From Nomia melanderi (lineage: Eukaryota > Arthropoda > Insecta > Hymenoptera > Halictidae): 64,000 bases of DNA. A model generated the notes under the pieces. It was not told the DNA's origin. It saw only the letters and a list, made by a program, of their open reading frames with translations, and searched no databases. Of this stretch, positions 25,006 through 36,492 are shown one piece after another. Position numbers and translations under genes: made by a program. The stretch spans positions 1,426,001 to 1,490,000 of the forward strand of contig NW_027475139.1 in the NCBI RefSeq assembly GCF_051020985.1. Reading direction: 5' to 3'. How positions within the stretch are numbered: position 1 is the stretch's first letter; each line of letters begins with the position of its first letter.

Positions 25006-28000
25006 GCAGACAATGCACTTTGATTTATTGCGCAATCGGTGATAGCACTCGAGATATCACCAGATATATATTGGATTTTCCCCTGTCCCTGAGTGTCCGG
25101 TCCCATGAGACGGTGGTTTTCACGGCCCCTGGTGGTCCGAGGTCGTTCCCGCTGCACAGATTGATGCGCCAGGGCCCCCTGCAGATAATTTACTTTGATT
25201 TATTGCGCTGTCTCTAATAGCACGCGAGATATCACCAGATATATATCGGATTTTTCCCTGACCCTGACAGTCCGGCCCCAAGAGACGGTGATTTTCTCGG
25301 CCCCTGGTGGTTCGAGGTCGTTCCCGCTGTACAGATTCATGCGCCAGGGCCTTCTATAGATAATTTACTTTGATTTATTGCGCTATCTCTAATAGTACCC
25401 GAGATATCACCAGATATATATTGGATTTTTCCCCGACCCTGAGTGTCCGATCCCATGAGACTGTGGTTTTCTCGTCCCCTGGTTGTCCGAGGTTGTTCCC
25501 ACTGCACAGATTCAGGCGCCAGGGCCTCCTACAGACAATGCACTTTGATTTATTGCGCTATCTGCAATACCACCCGAGATATCACCAGATATATATTGGA
25601 TTTTTCACTGACCCTAAGTGTCCGGCCCCTCGGGACGGTGGTTGTCTCGGCCCCTGGAGGTCCGAGGACGTTCCCGCTGCACAGATTCGTGCGCCAGTGC
25701 CGCCTGCAGATAATTCACTTTGGTTTACTGCGCTTGCTCTAATAGTACCCGAGATATCACCAGATATATATTGGATTTTTCCCCGACCCTGAGTGTCCGA
25801 CCCCATGAGACTGTGGTTTTCTCGTCCGCTGGTTGTCCGAGGTAGTTCCCGCTGCACAGATTCAGGCGCCAGGGCCTCCTACAGACAATGCACTTTGATT
25901 TATTGCGCTATCTCTAATAGCACCCGTGATATCACCAGATATATATTGGATTTTTCACTGACCCTGAGTGTCCGGCCCCTCGGGACGGTGGTTTTCTCGG
26001 CCCCTGGTGGTCCGAGGTCGTTCCCGCTGCACAGATTCATGCGCCAGTGCCTCCTGCAGACAATGCACTTTGATTTATTGCGCTATCTGTAATAGCACCC
26101 GAGATATCACCAGATATATATTGGATTTTTCCCTGACCCTGAGTGTCCGGCCCCATGAGACGGTGGTTGTCTCGGCCCCTTGTGGTCGGAGGTCGTTCCC
26201 GCTGCACAACTTCATGCGCTAGGGCCTCCTGCAGACAATGCACTTTCATTTATTGCGCTATCTGTAATATCACCGGAGATATCACCATATATATATTGGA
26301 TTTTCCCCTGACCCCGAGTGTCCGGTCCCATGAGACGGTGGTTTTCACGGCCCCTGGTGGTCCGAGGTCGTTCCCGCTGCACAGATTCATGCGCCAGGGC
26401 CCCCTGCAGATAATTTACTTTGATTTATTGCGCTATCTCTAATAGCACCCGAGATATCACCAGATTTATATCGGATTTTTCCCTGACCCTGACAGTCCGG
26501 CCCCAAGAGACGGTGATTTTCTCGGCCCCTGGTGGTTCGAGGTCGTTCCCGCTGTACAGATTCATGCGCCAGGGCCTCCTATAGATAATTTACTTTGATT
26601 TATTACGCTATCTCTAATAGCACCCGTGATATCACCAGATATATATTGGACTTTTCCCTGACCCTGAGTGTCCGGCCCCATGGGACGGTAGTTTTTTCGG
26701 CCCCTGGTGGTCCGAGGTCGTTCCCGCTGCACAGATTCATGCGCTAGGGCCTCCTGCAGACAATGCACTTTGATTTATTGCGCCATCTGTAATATCACCG
26801 GAGATATCACCATATATATATTGGATTTTCCCCTGTCCCTGAATGTCCGGTCCCATGAGACGGTGGTTTTCTCGGCCCCTCCTGGTCCGAGGTCGACCCC
26901 GCTGCTCAGATTCATGCGCCAGGGCCTCCTACAGACAATGCACTTTGATTTATTGCGCTATCTGTAATAGCACCCGAGATATCACCAGATTTATATTGGA
27001 TTTTTCCCTGACCATGAGTGTCCGACCCCTTGAGACGGTGGTTTTCTCGGCCCCTGGTGGTCCGAGGTCGTTCCGGCTGCACAGTTTCATGCGCCAGGGC
27101 CTGCTGCAGACAATGCACTTTGATTTATTGCGCTGTCTGTAAGAGCACCGGAGATATCACCAGATATATATTGAATTTTTCCCCGACCCTGAGTGTCCGG
27201 CCCCATGTGTCGGTGGTTTTCTCGGCCCCTGGTGGTCCGAGGTCGTTCCCGCTGCACAGATTCATGCGCCAGTGCCTCCTACAGACAATGCACTTTGATT
27301 TATTGCGCTATCTGTAATAGCACCCGAGATATCACCAGATATATATTGGATTTTTCCCTGACCCTGAGTGTCCGGCCCCATGAGACGGTGGTTGTCTCGG
27401 CCCCTTGTGGTCGGAGGTCGTTCCCGCTGCACAACTTCATGCGCCAGGGCCTCCTACAGACGATGCACTTTGATTTATTGCGCTATCTGTAACAGCACCC
27501 GAGATATCACCAGATATATATTGGATTTTTCACTGACCCTGAGTGTCCGGCCCCATGAGACGGTGGTTTTCTCGGCCCCTGGTGGTCCGAGGTCGTTCCC
27601 GCTGCACAGATTCGTGCGCCGGGGCCTCCTACAGACAATGCATTTTGATTTATAGCTCTATCTGTAATAGCACCCGAGATATCACCATATATATATTGGA
27701 TTTTCCCCTGACCCTGAGTGTCCCGCCCCATGAGACGGTGGTTGTCTCGGCCCCTGGAGGTCCGAGGACGTTCCCGCTGCACAGATTCATGCGCCAGTGC
27801 CTCCTGCAGATAATTCACTTTGATTTATTGCGCTATCTGTAATAGCACCCGAGATATCACCAGATATATATTGGATTTTTCACTGACCCTAAGTGTCCGG
27901 CCCCTCGGGTCGGTGGTTTTCTCGGCCCCTGGTGGTCCGAGGTCGTTCCCGCTGCACAGACTCGTGCGCCGGGGCCTCCTACAGACAATGCACTTTGCTT

Positions 28001-29439
28001 TATTGCGCTATATGTAATAGCACCCGAGATATCACGAGATAAATATTGGATTTTCCCCTGACCCTGAGTGTCCGGCCCCACGAGACTGTAGTTTTCTCGG
28101 CCCCTGGTGGTCCGAGGTCGTTCCCGCTGCACAGGTTCATGCGCCAGGGCCTCCTACAGACAATGCACTTTGATTTATTGCGCAATCTGCAATAGCACCC
28201 GAGATATCACCATATATATATTGGATTTTCCCCTGACCCTGAGTGTCTGGCGCCATGAGACGGTAGTTTTCTCGGCCCCTGGTGGTCCGAGATCGTTCCC
28301 GCTCCACAGATTCATGCGACAGGGCCTCCTACAGACAATGCACTTTGATTTATTGCGCTATCTGTAACAGCACCCGAGATATCACCAGATATATCCTGGA
28401 TTTTTCGCTGACCCTGAGCGTCCGGCCCCATGAGACGGTGGTTTTCTCGGCCCCTGGTGGTCCGAGGTCGTTCCCGCTGCCCAGATTCATGCGCCAGGGC
28501 CTCCTACAAACAACGCACTTTGATTTACTGCGCTACCTGTAATAGCAACCGAGATATCACCAGATATATCCTGGATTTTTCGCTGACCCTGAGCGTCCGG
28601 CCCCATGAGACGGTGGTTTTCTCGGCCCCTGGTGGTCCGAGGTCGTTCCCACTGCACAGATTCATGCGCTAGGGCCTCCTGCAGACAATGCACTTTGATA
28701 TATCGCGCTATCTCTAATAGCACCCGAGATATCATCAGATACATCCAGGATTATTGCATGACCTTGGGTGTCCGGCACCATGTGTCGGTGGTTTTCTCGG
28801 CCCCTGGTGGTCCGCGGTCGTTCCCGCTGCACAGATTCATGCGCCAGGACCCCCTGCAGATAATTCACTTTGGTTTAGTGCGCTATCTGTAAGAGCACCC
28901 GAGATATCACCAGATATATATTGGATTTTTCCCTGACCCTGAGTGTCCGGCACCATGTGTCGGTGGGTTTCTCGGCCTCTGGTGGTCCGAGGTCGTTCCC
29001 GCTGCACAGATTCATGCGCCAGGGCCCCCTGCAGATAATTCACTTTGGTTTAGTGCGCTATCTGTAAGAGCACCCGAGATATCACCAGATATATGCTGGA
29101 TTTTTACATGACCTTGGGTGACGGATACCGAAAATCTGTAATTTTCTTGGCCCCTGGTGTTCCGACGTCGTTGCTGCTGCACAGATGCATGCGCCAGGGC
29201 CTCCTGCAGACAATGCACTTTGATGTATCGCGCTATCTCTAATAGCACCCGAGATATCACCAGATATATATTGGATTTTTCCCTGACCCTGAGTGTCCGG
29301 CCTCATGCGACTGTGGTTTTCCCGGCCCCTGGTGGTCCGAGGTCGTTCCCGCTGCCCAGATGCATGCGCCAGAGCCTCCTGCAGATAATTCACTTTTTGT
29401 TTATTGCGATATCTCTAATACTACCAGAGATATCACCAG
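25006..29439. repeat. mosaic satellite domain
   Basis: Monomers are of mixed type, with recurrent markers TCACTGACCCT, CTCGGGACGGTGG (near 25,630 and 25,980), CACAACTTCATGCGC (near 26,207 and 27,431) and TATCCTGGATTTTTCGCTG (near 28,390 and 28,570). About 25,060-25,530 is strongly similar to about 58,180-58,650. About 21,040-21,200 and 26,210-26,600 share the TAATATCACCGGAGATATC monomer with 58,150. One 1-bp insertion lies at about 29,392 (CACTTTTTGTTTATT). Confidence 0.8.
29096..29157. repeat. diverged central block, copy 5
   Basis: This copy carries GGATACCGAAAATCTG and CTTGGCCCCTGGTG like the copy at 1105. It is followed by GTTCCGACGTCGTTGC and CACAGATGCATGCGCC. The monomer near 28,740 has only part of the diverged block (ATTGCATGACCTTGGGTGTC) and looks recombinant. 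Confidence 0.9.
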
Positions 29440-30360
29440 ATATATCCTGGATTTTTCGCTGACCCTGAGTGTCCGGCCTCATGAGACTGTGGTTTTCTCG
29501 GCCCCTGGTGGTCCGAGGTCGTTCCCGCTGCCCAGATTCATGCGCCTGGGCCTCCCGCAGATAAATCACTTTGGTTTATTGCACTATCCCTAAAAGCACC
29601 CGAGATATCACCAGATATATATTGGATTTTTCCCTGACCCTGAGTGTCCGGCCCCATGAGACGGTGGTTTTCTCGGCCCCTGGTGGTCCGAGGTCGTTCC
29701 CGCTGCACAGATTCATGCGCCAGGGCCTCCTACAGATAATTCACTTTGGTTTATTGCGCTACCTCTAATAGCACCCGAGATATCACCAGATATATATTGG
29801 ATTTTTCCTGACCCTGGGCGTCCGGCCCCATGAGACGGTGGTTTTCTCGGCCCCTGGTGGTCCGAGGTCGTTCCCGCTGCCCAGATTCATGCGCCAGGGC
29901 CTCCTACAAACAACGCACTTTGATTTACTGCGCTATCTGTAATAGCAACCGAGATATCACCAGATATATCCTGGATTTCTCGCTGACCCTGAGTGTCCGG
30001 CCTCATGAGACTGTGGTTTTCTCGGCCCCTGGTGGTCCGAGGTGGTTCCCGCTGCCCAGATTCATGCGCCAGGGCCTCTCGCAGATAAATCACTTTGGTT
30101 TATTGCGCTATCCCTAAAAGCACCCGAGATATCACCAGATATATATTGGATTTTTCCCTGACCCTGAGTGTCCGGCCCCATGAGACGGTGGTTTTCTCGG
30201 CCCCTGGTGGTCCGAGGTCGTTCCCGCTGCACAGATTCATGCGCCAGGGCCTCCTACAGATAATTCACTTTGGTTTATTGCGCTACCTCTAATAGCACCC
30301 GAGATATCACCAGATATATATTGGATTTTTCCTGACCCTGGGCGTCCGGCCCCATGAGAC
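29440..30360. repeat. 524-bp trimer higher-order repeat, about 1.75 copies
   Basis: About 29,440-29,836 matches about 29,964-30,360 at a 524-bp offset (three monomers minus 1 bp). Each copy includes a 174-bp monomer with TTTTTCCTGACCCTGGGCG. Other markers are CCGGCCTCATGAGACTG, GATAAATCACTTTGG and CTATCCCTAAAAGCACC. Confidence 0.88.
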
Positions 30361-32282
30361 TGTGATTTTCTCGGACCCTGGTGGTCCGAGGTCGTTCCCG
30401 CTGCACAGATTCATGCGCCAGGGCCCCCTGCAGATAATTCACTTTGATTTATTGCGCTATCTCTAATAGCACCCGGGATATCACCAGCTTTATATTGGAT
30501 TTTTCCCTGACCCTGAGTGACCGGCCCCATGAGACGGTGGTTTTCTCGGCCCCTGGTGGCCCGTGAGCGTTCCCGCTGCACAGATTCATGGGCCAGGGCC
30601 TCCTGCAGATAATTCACTTTGATTTATTGCGCTATGTCTAATGGCACCCGAGATATCACCAGATTTATATTGGATTTTTCCCTGACCCTGAGTGTCCGAC
30701 CCCATGAGACGGTAGTTTTCTCGGCCCGTGGTGGTCCGAGGTCGTTCCCGCTGCACAGATTCATGCGCCAGGGCGTTATGCAGACAATACACTTTGATTT
30801 ATTTCGCTATCTCCAATAGCACCCGAGATATCAAAAGATATATATTGGATTTTTTGCTTGACCCTGACAGTCCGGCCCCATTTGTCGATGGTTTTCTCGG
30901 TCCCTCGTGGACCGAGGTCCATCCCACTGCACAGATTCATGCGCCAGGGCCTCCTGCAGACAATGCACTTTGATTTATTTCCCTATCTCTAATAGCACCT
31001 GAGATATCACCAGATATATATTGGATTTTTTCCTGACCCTGAGTGTCCGCCCCATGTGACGGTAGTTTTCTCGGCCCCTGGTGGTCCCAGGTCGTTCCCG
31101 CTGCACAGATTCATGCGCCAGGGCCTCCTACAGACAATGCATTTTGGTTTAGTGCGCTATCTGTAATAGCACCCGCGATATCACCAGATATATATTGGAT
31201 TTTTCCCTGACCCTGAGTGTCCGACCGCATGAGACGGTGGTTTTCTCGGCCCCTGGTGGTCCGTGAGCGTTCCCGCTGCACAGATTCATGCGCCAGGGCC
31301 TCGTGAAGACAATGCACTTTGGTTTATTGCGCTATCTCTAATAGCACCCGAGATATCACCAGATATATATTGGATTTTTCCCTGACCCTGAGTGTCCGCC
31401 CCATGTGACGGTAGTTTTCTCGGCCCCTGGTGGTCCCAGGTCGTTCCCGCTGCACAGATTCATGCGCTACGGCCTCCTGCAGACAATGCACTTTGATTTA
31501 TTGCGCTATCTCTAATAGCACCCGAGATATCACCAGATATATATTGGATTTTTAGCTCACCCTGACAGTTCGACCCCATGAGACGGTGGTTTTCTCGGCC
31601 CCTGGTGGTCCGAGGTCGTTCCCGCTGCACAGATTCATGCGCCAGGGCCTCATGCAGACAATGCACTTTGATTTATTTCCCTATCTCCTGAGCACCTAAT
31701 AGCACCTGAGATATCACCAGATATATATTGGATTTTTCCTTGACTCTGACGGTCCGGCCCCATGTGTCGATGGTTTTCTCGGTCCCTCGTGGTCCGAGGT
31801 CGATCCCGCTGCACAGATTCATGCGCCAGGGCCTCCTGCAGACAATGCACTTTGGTTTATTGCGCTATCTCTAATGGCACCCGGGATATCACCAGCTTTA
31901 TATTGGATTTTTCCCTGACCCTGAGTGTCCGGCCCCATGAGCCGTTGGTTTTCTCGGCCCCTGGTGGTCCGTGAGCGTTCCCGCTGCACAGATTCATGGG
32001 CCAGGGCCCCCTGCAGATAATTCACTTTGATTTCTTGCGCTAGCTCTAATAGCACCCGAGATATCACCAGATGTATATTGGATTTTCCCCTGACCCTGAG
32101 TGTCCGGCCCCATGAGACGGTGGTTTTCTCGGCTCCTGGTGGTCCGTGGACGTTCCCGCTGCACAGATTCATGGGCCAGGGCCCCCTGCAGATAATTCAC
32201 TTTTATTTATTGCGCAATCTCTAATAGCACCCGAGATATCACCAGATATATATTGGATTTTTCCATGACCCTGAGTGTCCGG
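30361..32282. repeat. mosaic monomers related to the 24-monomer unit
   Basis: Monomer types seen in the next block already occur here: CACCAGCTTTATATTGG, CCCGTGAGCGTTCCCGC, TTCTTGCGCTAGC and the 9-bp insertion type. About 31,760-32,280 resembles about 35,445-35,965 at an offset of 3685 bp. Two 174-bp monomers with GTCCGCCCCATGTGACGG lie near 31,049 and 31,398. Confidence 0.8.
31680..31710. repeat. monomer with a 9-bp microduplication, copy 1
   Basis: The usual CTATCTCTAATAGCACCTGAG is expanded by 9 bp to CTATCTCCTGAGCACC followed by TAATAGCACCTGAG. The extra bases echo the neighbouring AGCACCTGAG, so slippage or a local templated insertion is the likely origin. Confidence 0.88.
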
Positions 32283-35200
32283 CCCCATGAGACGGTGGTT
32301 TTCTCGGCCCCTGGTGGTCCGAGGTCGTTCCCGCTGCACAGATTCATGCGCCAGGGCCTCATGCAGACAATGCACTTTGATTTATTTCCCTATCTCCTGA
32401 GCACCTAATAGCACCTGAGATATCACCACATATATATTGGATTTTTTCTTGACCCTGACGGTCCGGCCCCATGTGTCGATGGTTTTCTCGGTCCCTCGTG
32501 GTCCGAGGTCGATCCCGCTGCACAGATTCATGCGCCAGGGCCTCCTGCAGACAATGAACTTTGGTTTATTGCGCTATCTCTAATAGCACCCGGGATATCA
32601 CCAGCTTTATATTTGATTTTTCCCTGACCCTGAGTGTCCGGCCCCATTAACCCGGTGGTTTTCTCGGCCCCTGGTGGTCCGTGAGCGTTCCCGCTGCACA
32701 GATTCATGGGCCTGGGCCGCCTCCAGATAATTCACTTTGATTTCTTGCGCTAGGTCTAATAGCACCCGAGATATCACCAGATGTATATTGGATTTTCCCC
32801 TGACCCTGAGTGTCCGGCCCCATGAGACGGTGGTTTTCTCGGCTCCTGGTGGTCCGTGGACGTTCCCGCTGCACAGATTCATGGGCCAGGGCCCCCTGCA
32901 GATAATTCACTTTGATTTATTGCGCTATCTGTAATAGCACCCGCGATATCACCAGATTTATATTGGATTTTTCCCTGACCCTGAGTGTCCGACCCCATGA
33001 GACGGTGGTTTTCTCGGCCCCTGGTCGTCTGAGGTCGTTCCCGCTGCACAGATTCATGCAACAGGGCCTCCTGCAGACGATGCACTTTGGTTTATTGCGC
33101 TATTTCTAATAGCACCCGGGATATCACCAGCTTTATATTGGATTTTTCCCTGACCCTGTGTGTCCGGCCCCATGAGACGGTGGTTTTCTCGGCCCCTGGT
33201 GGCCCGTGAGCGTTCCCGCTGCACAGATTCATGGGCCAGGGCCCCCTGCAGATAATTCACTTTGATTTATTGCGCTATCTCTAATAGCACCCGAGATATC
33301 ACCAGATTTATATTGGATTTTTCCCTGTCCCTGAGTGTCCGACCCCATGAGACGGTGGTTTTCTCGGCCCCTGGTGGTCCGAGGTCGATCCCGCTGCACA
33401 GATTCATGCGCCAGGGCCCCCTGCAGATAATTCGCGTTGATTTATTGCGCTATCTCTAATAGCACCCGAGATATCACCAGATATATATTGGATTTTTCCC
33501 TGACCCTGACAGGCCGGCCCCATGAGACGTTGGTTTTCTCGGCCCCTGGTGGTCCGAGGTCGTTCCCGCTGCACAGATTCATGCAACAGGGCTTCCTGCA
33601 GACAATGCACTTTGATTTATTGCGCTAGCTCTAATAGCACCCGAGATATCACCAGATATATATTGGATATTCCCCTGACCCTGAGTGTCCGGCCCCATGA
33701 GACGGTGGTTTTCTCGGCCCCTGGTGGTCCGAGGTAGTTCCCGCTGCACAGATTCATGCACCAGGGCCTCCTGCAAACAATGCACTTTGATTTATTGCGC
33801 TATCTGTAATAGCACCCGAGATATCACCAGATTTATATTGGATTTTTCCCTGACCCTGAGTGTCCGACCCCATGAGACGGTGGTTTTCTCGGCCCTTGGT
33901 GGTCCGAGGTCGTTCCCGCTGCACAGATTCATTCGCCAGGGCCTCCTGCAGACAATGCACTTTGGTTTATTGCGCTATCTCTAACAGCACCCGAGATATC
34001 ACGAGATATATATTGGATTTTTTCATGACCCTGAGTGTCCGACCCCATGAGACGGTGGTTTTCTCGGCCCCTGGTCGTCCGAGGTCGTGCCCGCTGCACA
34101 GATTCATGCACCAGGGCCTCCTGCAGACGATGCACTTTGGTTTATTGCGCTATCTCTAATAGCACCCGGGATATCACCAGCTTTATATTGGATTTTTCCC
34201 TGACCCTGAGTGTCCGGCCCCATGAGACGGTGGTTTTCTCGGCCCCTGGTGGCCCGTGAGCGTTCCCGCTGCACAGATTCATGGGCCAGGGCCCCCTGCA
34301 GATAATTCACTTTGATTTATTGCGCTTTCTCTAATAGCACCCGAGATATCACCAGATTTATATTGGATCTTTCCCTGACCCTGAGTGTCCGACCCCATGA
34401 GCCGGTGGTTTTCTCGGCCCCTGGTGGTCCGTGAGCGTTCCCGTTGCACAGATTCATGGGCCAGGGCCCCCTGCAGATAATTCACTTTGATTTCTTGCGC
34501 TAGCTCTAATAGCACCCGAGATATCACCAGATGTATATTGGATTTTCCCCTGACCCTGAGTGTCCGGCCCCATGAGACGGTGGTTTTCTCGGCTCCTGGT
34601 GGTCCGAGGTCGATCGCGCTGCACAGATTCATGCGCTAGGGCCTCCTGCAGACAATGCACGTTGATTTATTGCTCTATCTCTAATAGCACCCGAGATATC
34701 ACCAGATATATATTGGATTTTTCCCTAACCCTGAGTGTCCGGCCCCATGAGACGGTGGTTTTCTCGGCCCCTGGTGGTCCGAGGTCGATCCCGCTGCACA
34801 GATTCATGCGCCAGGGCCCCCTGCAGATAATTCACTTTGCTTTATTGCGCTAACTCAAATAGCACCCGAGATATCACCAGATATATATTGGATATTTCCC
34901 TGACCCTGACAGTCCGGCCCCATGTGACGGTGATTTTCTCGGCCCCCGGTGGTCCGAGGTCGATCGCGCTGCACAGATTCATGCGCTATGGCCTCCTGCA
35001 GACAATGCACTTTGATTTATTGCGCTATCTCTAATAGCACCCGAGATATCACCAGATATATATTGGATTTTTCCCTGACCCTGACAGTCCGGCCCCATGT
35101 GTCGATGGTTTTCTCGGCCCCTGGTGGTCCGAGGTCGATCGCGCTGCACAGATTCGTGCGCCAGGGCCTCCTGCAGACAATGCACTTTTGTTTATTGCGC

Positions 35201-36492
35201 TATCTCTAATAGCACCCGGGATATCACCAGCTTTATATTGGATTTTTCCCTGACCCTCAGTGACCGGCCCCATGAGACGGTGGTTTTCTCGGCCCCTGGT
35301 GGCCCGTGAGCGTTCCCGCTGCACAGATTCATGGGCCAGGGCCTCCTGCAGACAATGCACTTTGATTTATTTCCCTATCTCTAATAGCACCTGAGATATC
35401 ACCAGATATATATTGGATTTTTCCTTGACCCTGACGGTCCGGCCCCATGTGTCGATGGTTTTCTCGGTCCCTCGTGGTCCGAGGTCGATCCCGCTGCACA
35501 GATTCATGCGCCAGGGCCTCCTGCAGACAATGCACTTTGGTTTATTGCGCTATCTCCAATAGCACCCGGGATATCACCAGCTTTATATTGGATTTTTCCC
35601 TGACCCTGAGTGTCCGGCCCCATGAGCCGGTGGTTTTCTCGGCCCCTGGTGGTCCGTGAGCGTTCCCGCTGCACAGATTCATGGGCCAGGGCCCCCTGCA
35701 GATAATTCACTTTGATTTCTTGCGCTAGCTCTAATAGCACCCGAGATATCACCAGATGTATATTGGATTTTCCCCTGACCCTGAGTGTCCGGCCCCATGA
35801 GACGGTGGTTTTCTCGGTCCCTGGTGGTCCGTGGACGTTCCCGCTGCACAGATTCATGGGCCAGGGCCCCCTGCAGATAATTCACTTTGATTTATTGCGC
35901 TATCTCTAATAGCACCCGAGATATCACCAGATATATATTGGATTTTTCCCTGACCCTGAGTGTCCGGCCCCATGAGGCGGTGGTTTTCTCGGCCCCTGGT
36001 GGTCCGAGGTCGTTCCCGCTGCACAGATTCATGCACCAGGGCCTCCTGCAAACAATGCACTTTGATTTATTGCGCTATCTGTTATAGCACCCGAGATATC
36101 ACTAGATTTATATTGGATTTTTCCCTGACCCTGAGTGTCCGACCCCACGAGACGGTGGTTTTCTCGGACCCTGGTCGTCCGAGGTCGTTCCCGCTGCACA
36201 GGTTCATGCACCAGGGCCTCCTGCAGACGATGCACTTTGGTTTATTGCGCTATCTCTAATAGCACCCGGGATATCACCAGCTTTATATTGGATTTTTCCC
36301 TGACCCTGAGTGTCCGGCCCCATGAGACGGTGGTTTTCTTGGCCCCTGGTGGCCCGTGAGCGTTCGCGCTGCGCAGATTCATGGGCCAGGGCCCCCTGCA
36401 GATAATTCACATTGATTTATTCCGCTATCTCTAATAGCACCCGACATATCACCAGATTTATATTGGATTTTTCCCTGACCCTGAGTGTCCGA
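32283..36492. repeat. 4210-bp 24-monomer unit, copy 1
   Basis: This copy is followed directly by a second copy at an offset of 4210 bp (24 monomers plus 10 bp). Comparing the two by eye I found only three substitutions: 33,328 T/37,538 A, 33,884 T/38,094 C and 33,896 T/38,106 C. The extra 10 bp are the 9-bp microduplication at 32,391 and a 1-bp insertion at about 32,648 (CCCCATTAACCCGG). Left-edge evidence is that matching stops just upstream, at TTCCATGACC versus TTCCCTGACC. Confidence 0.95.
32391..32420. repeat. monomer with a 9-bp microduplication, copy 2
   Basis: Same TATCTCCTGAGCACC expansion as at 31,680, here followed by CACATATATATTGG and a six-T run (GGATTTTTTCTTG). Confidence 0.88.

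Noticed and set aside
25370..25792. 140-codon open frame on the plus strand
   Set aside because: Read-through caused by loss of the TAATAG stop pair in one monomer (CTGCAATACCACC). The translation changes phase of the same repeat and has no protein-like composition.
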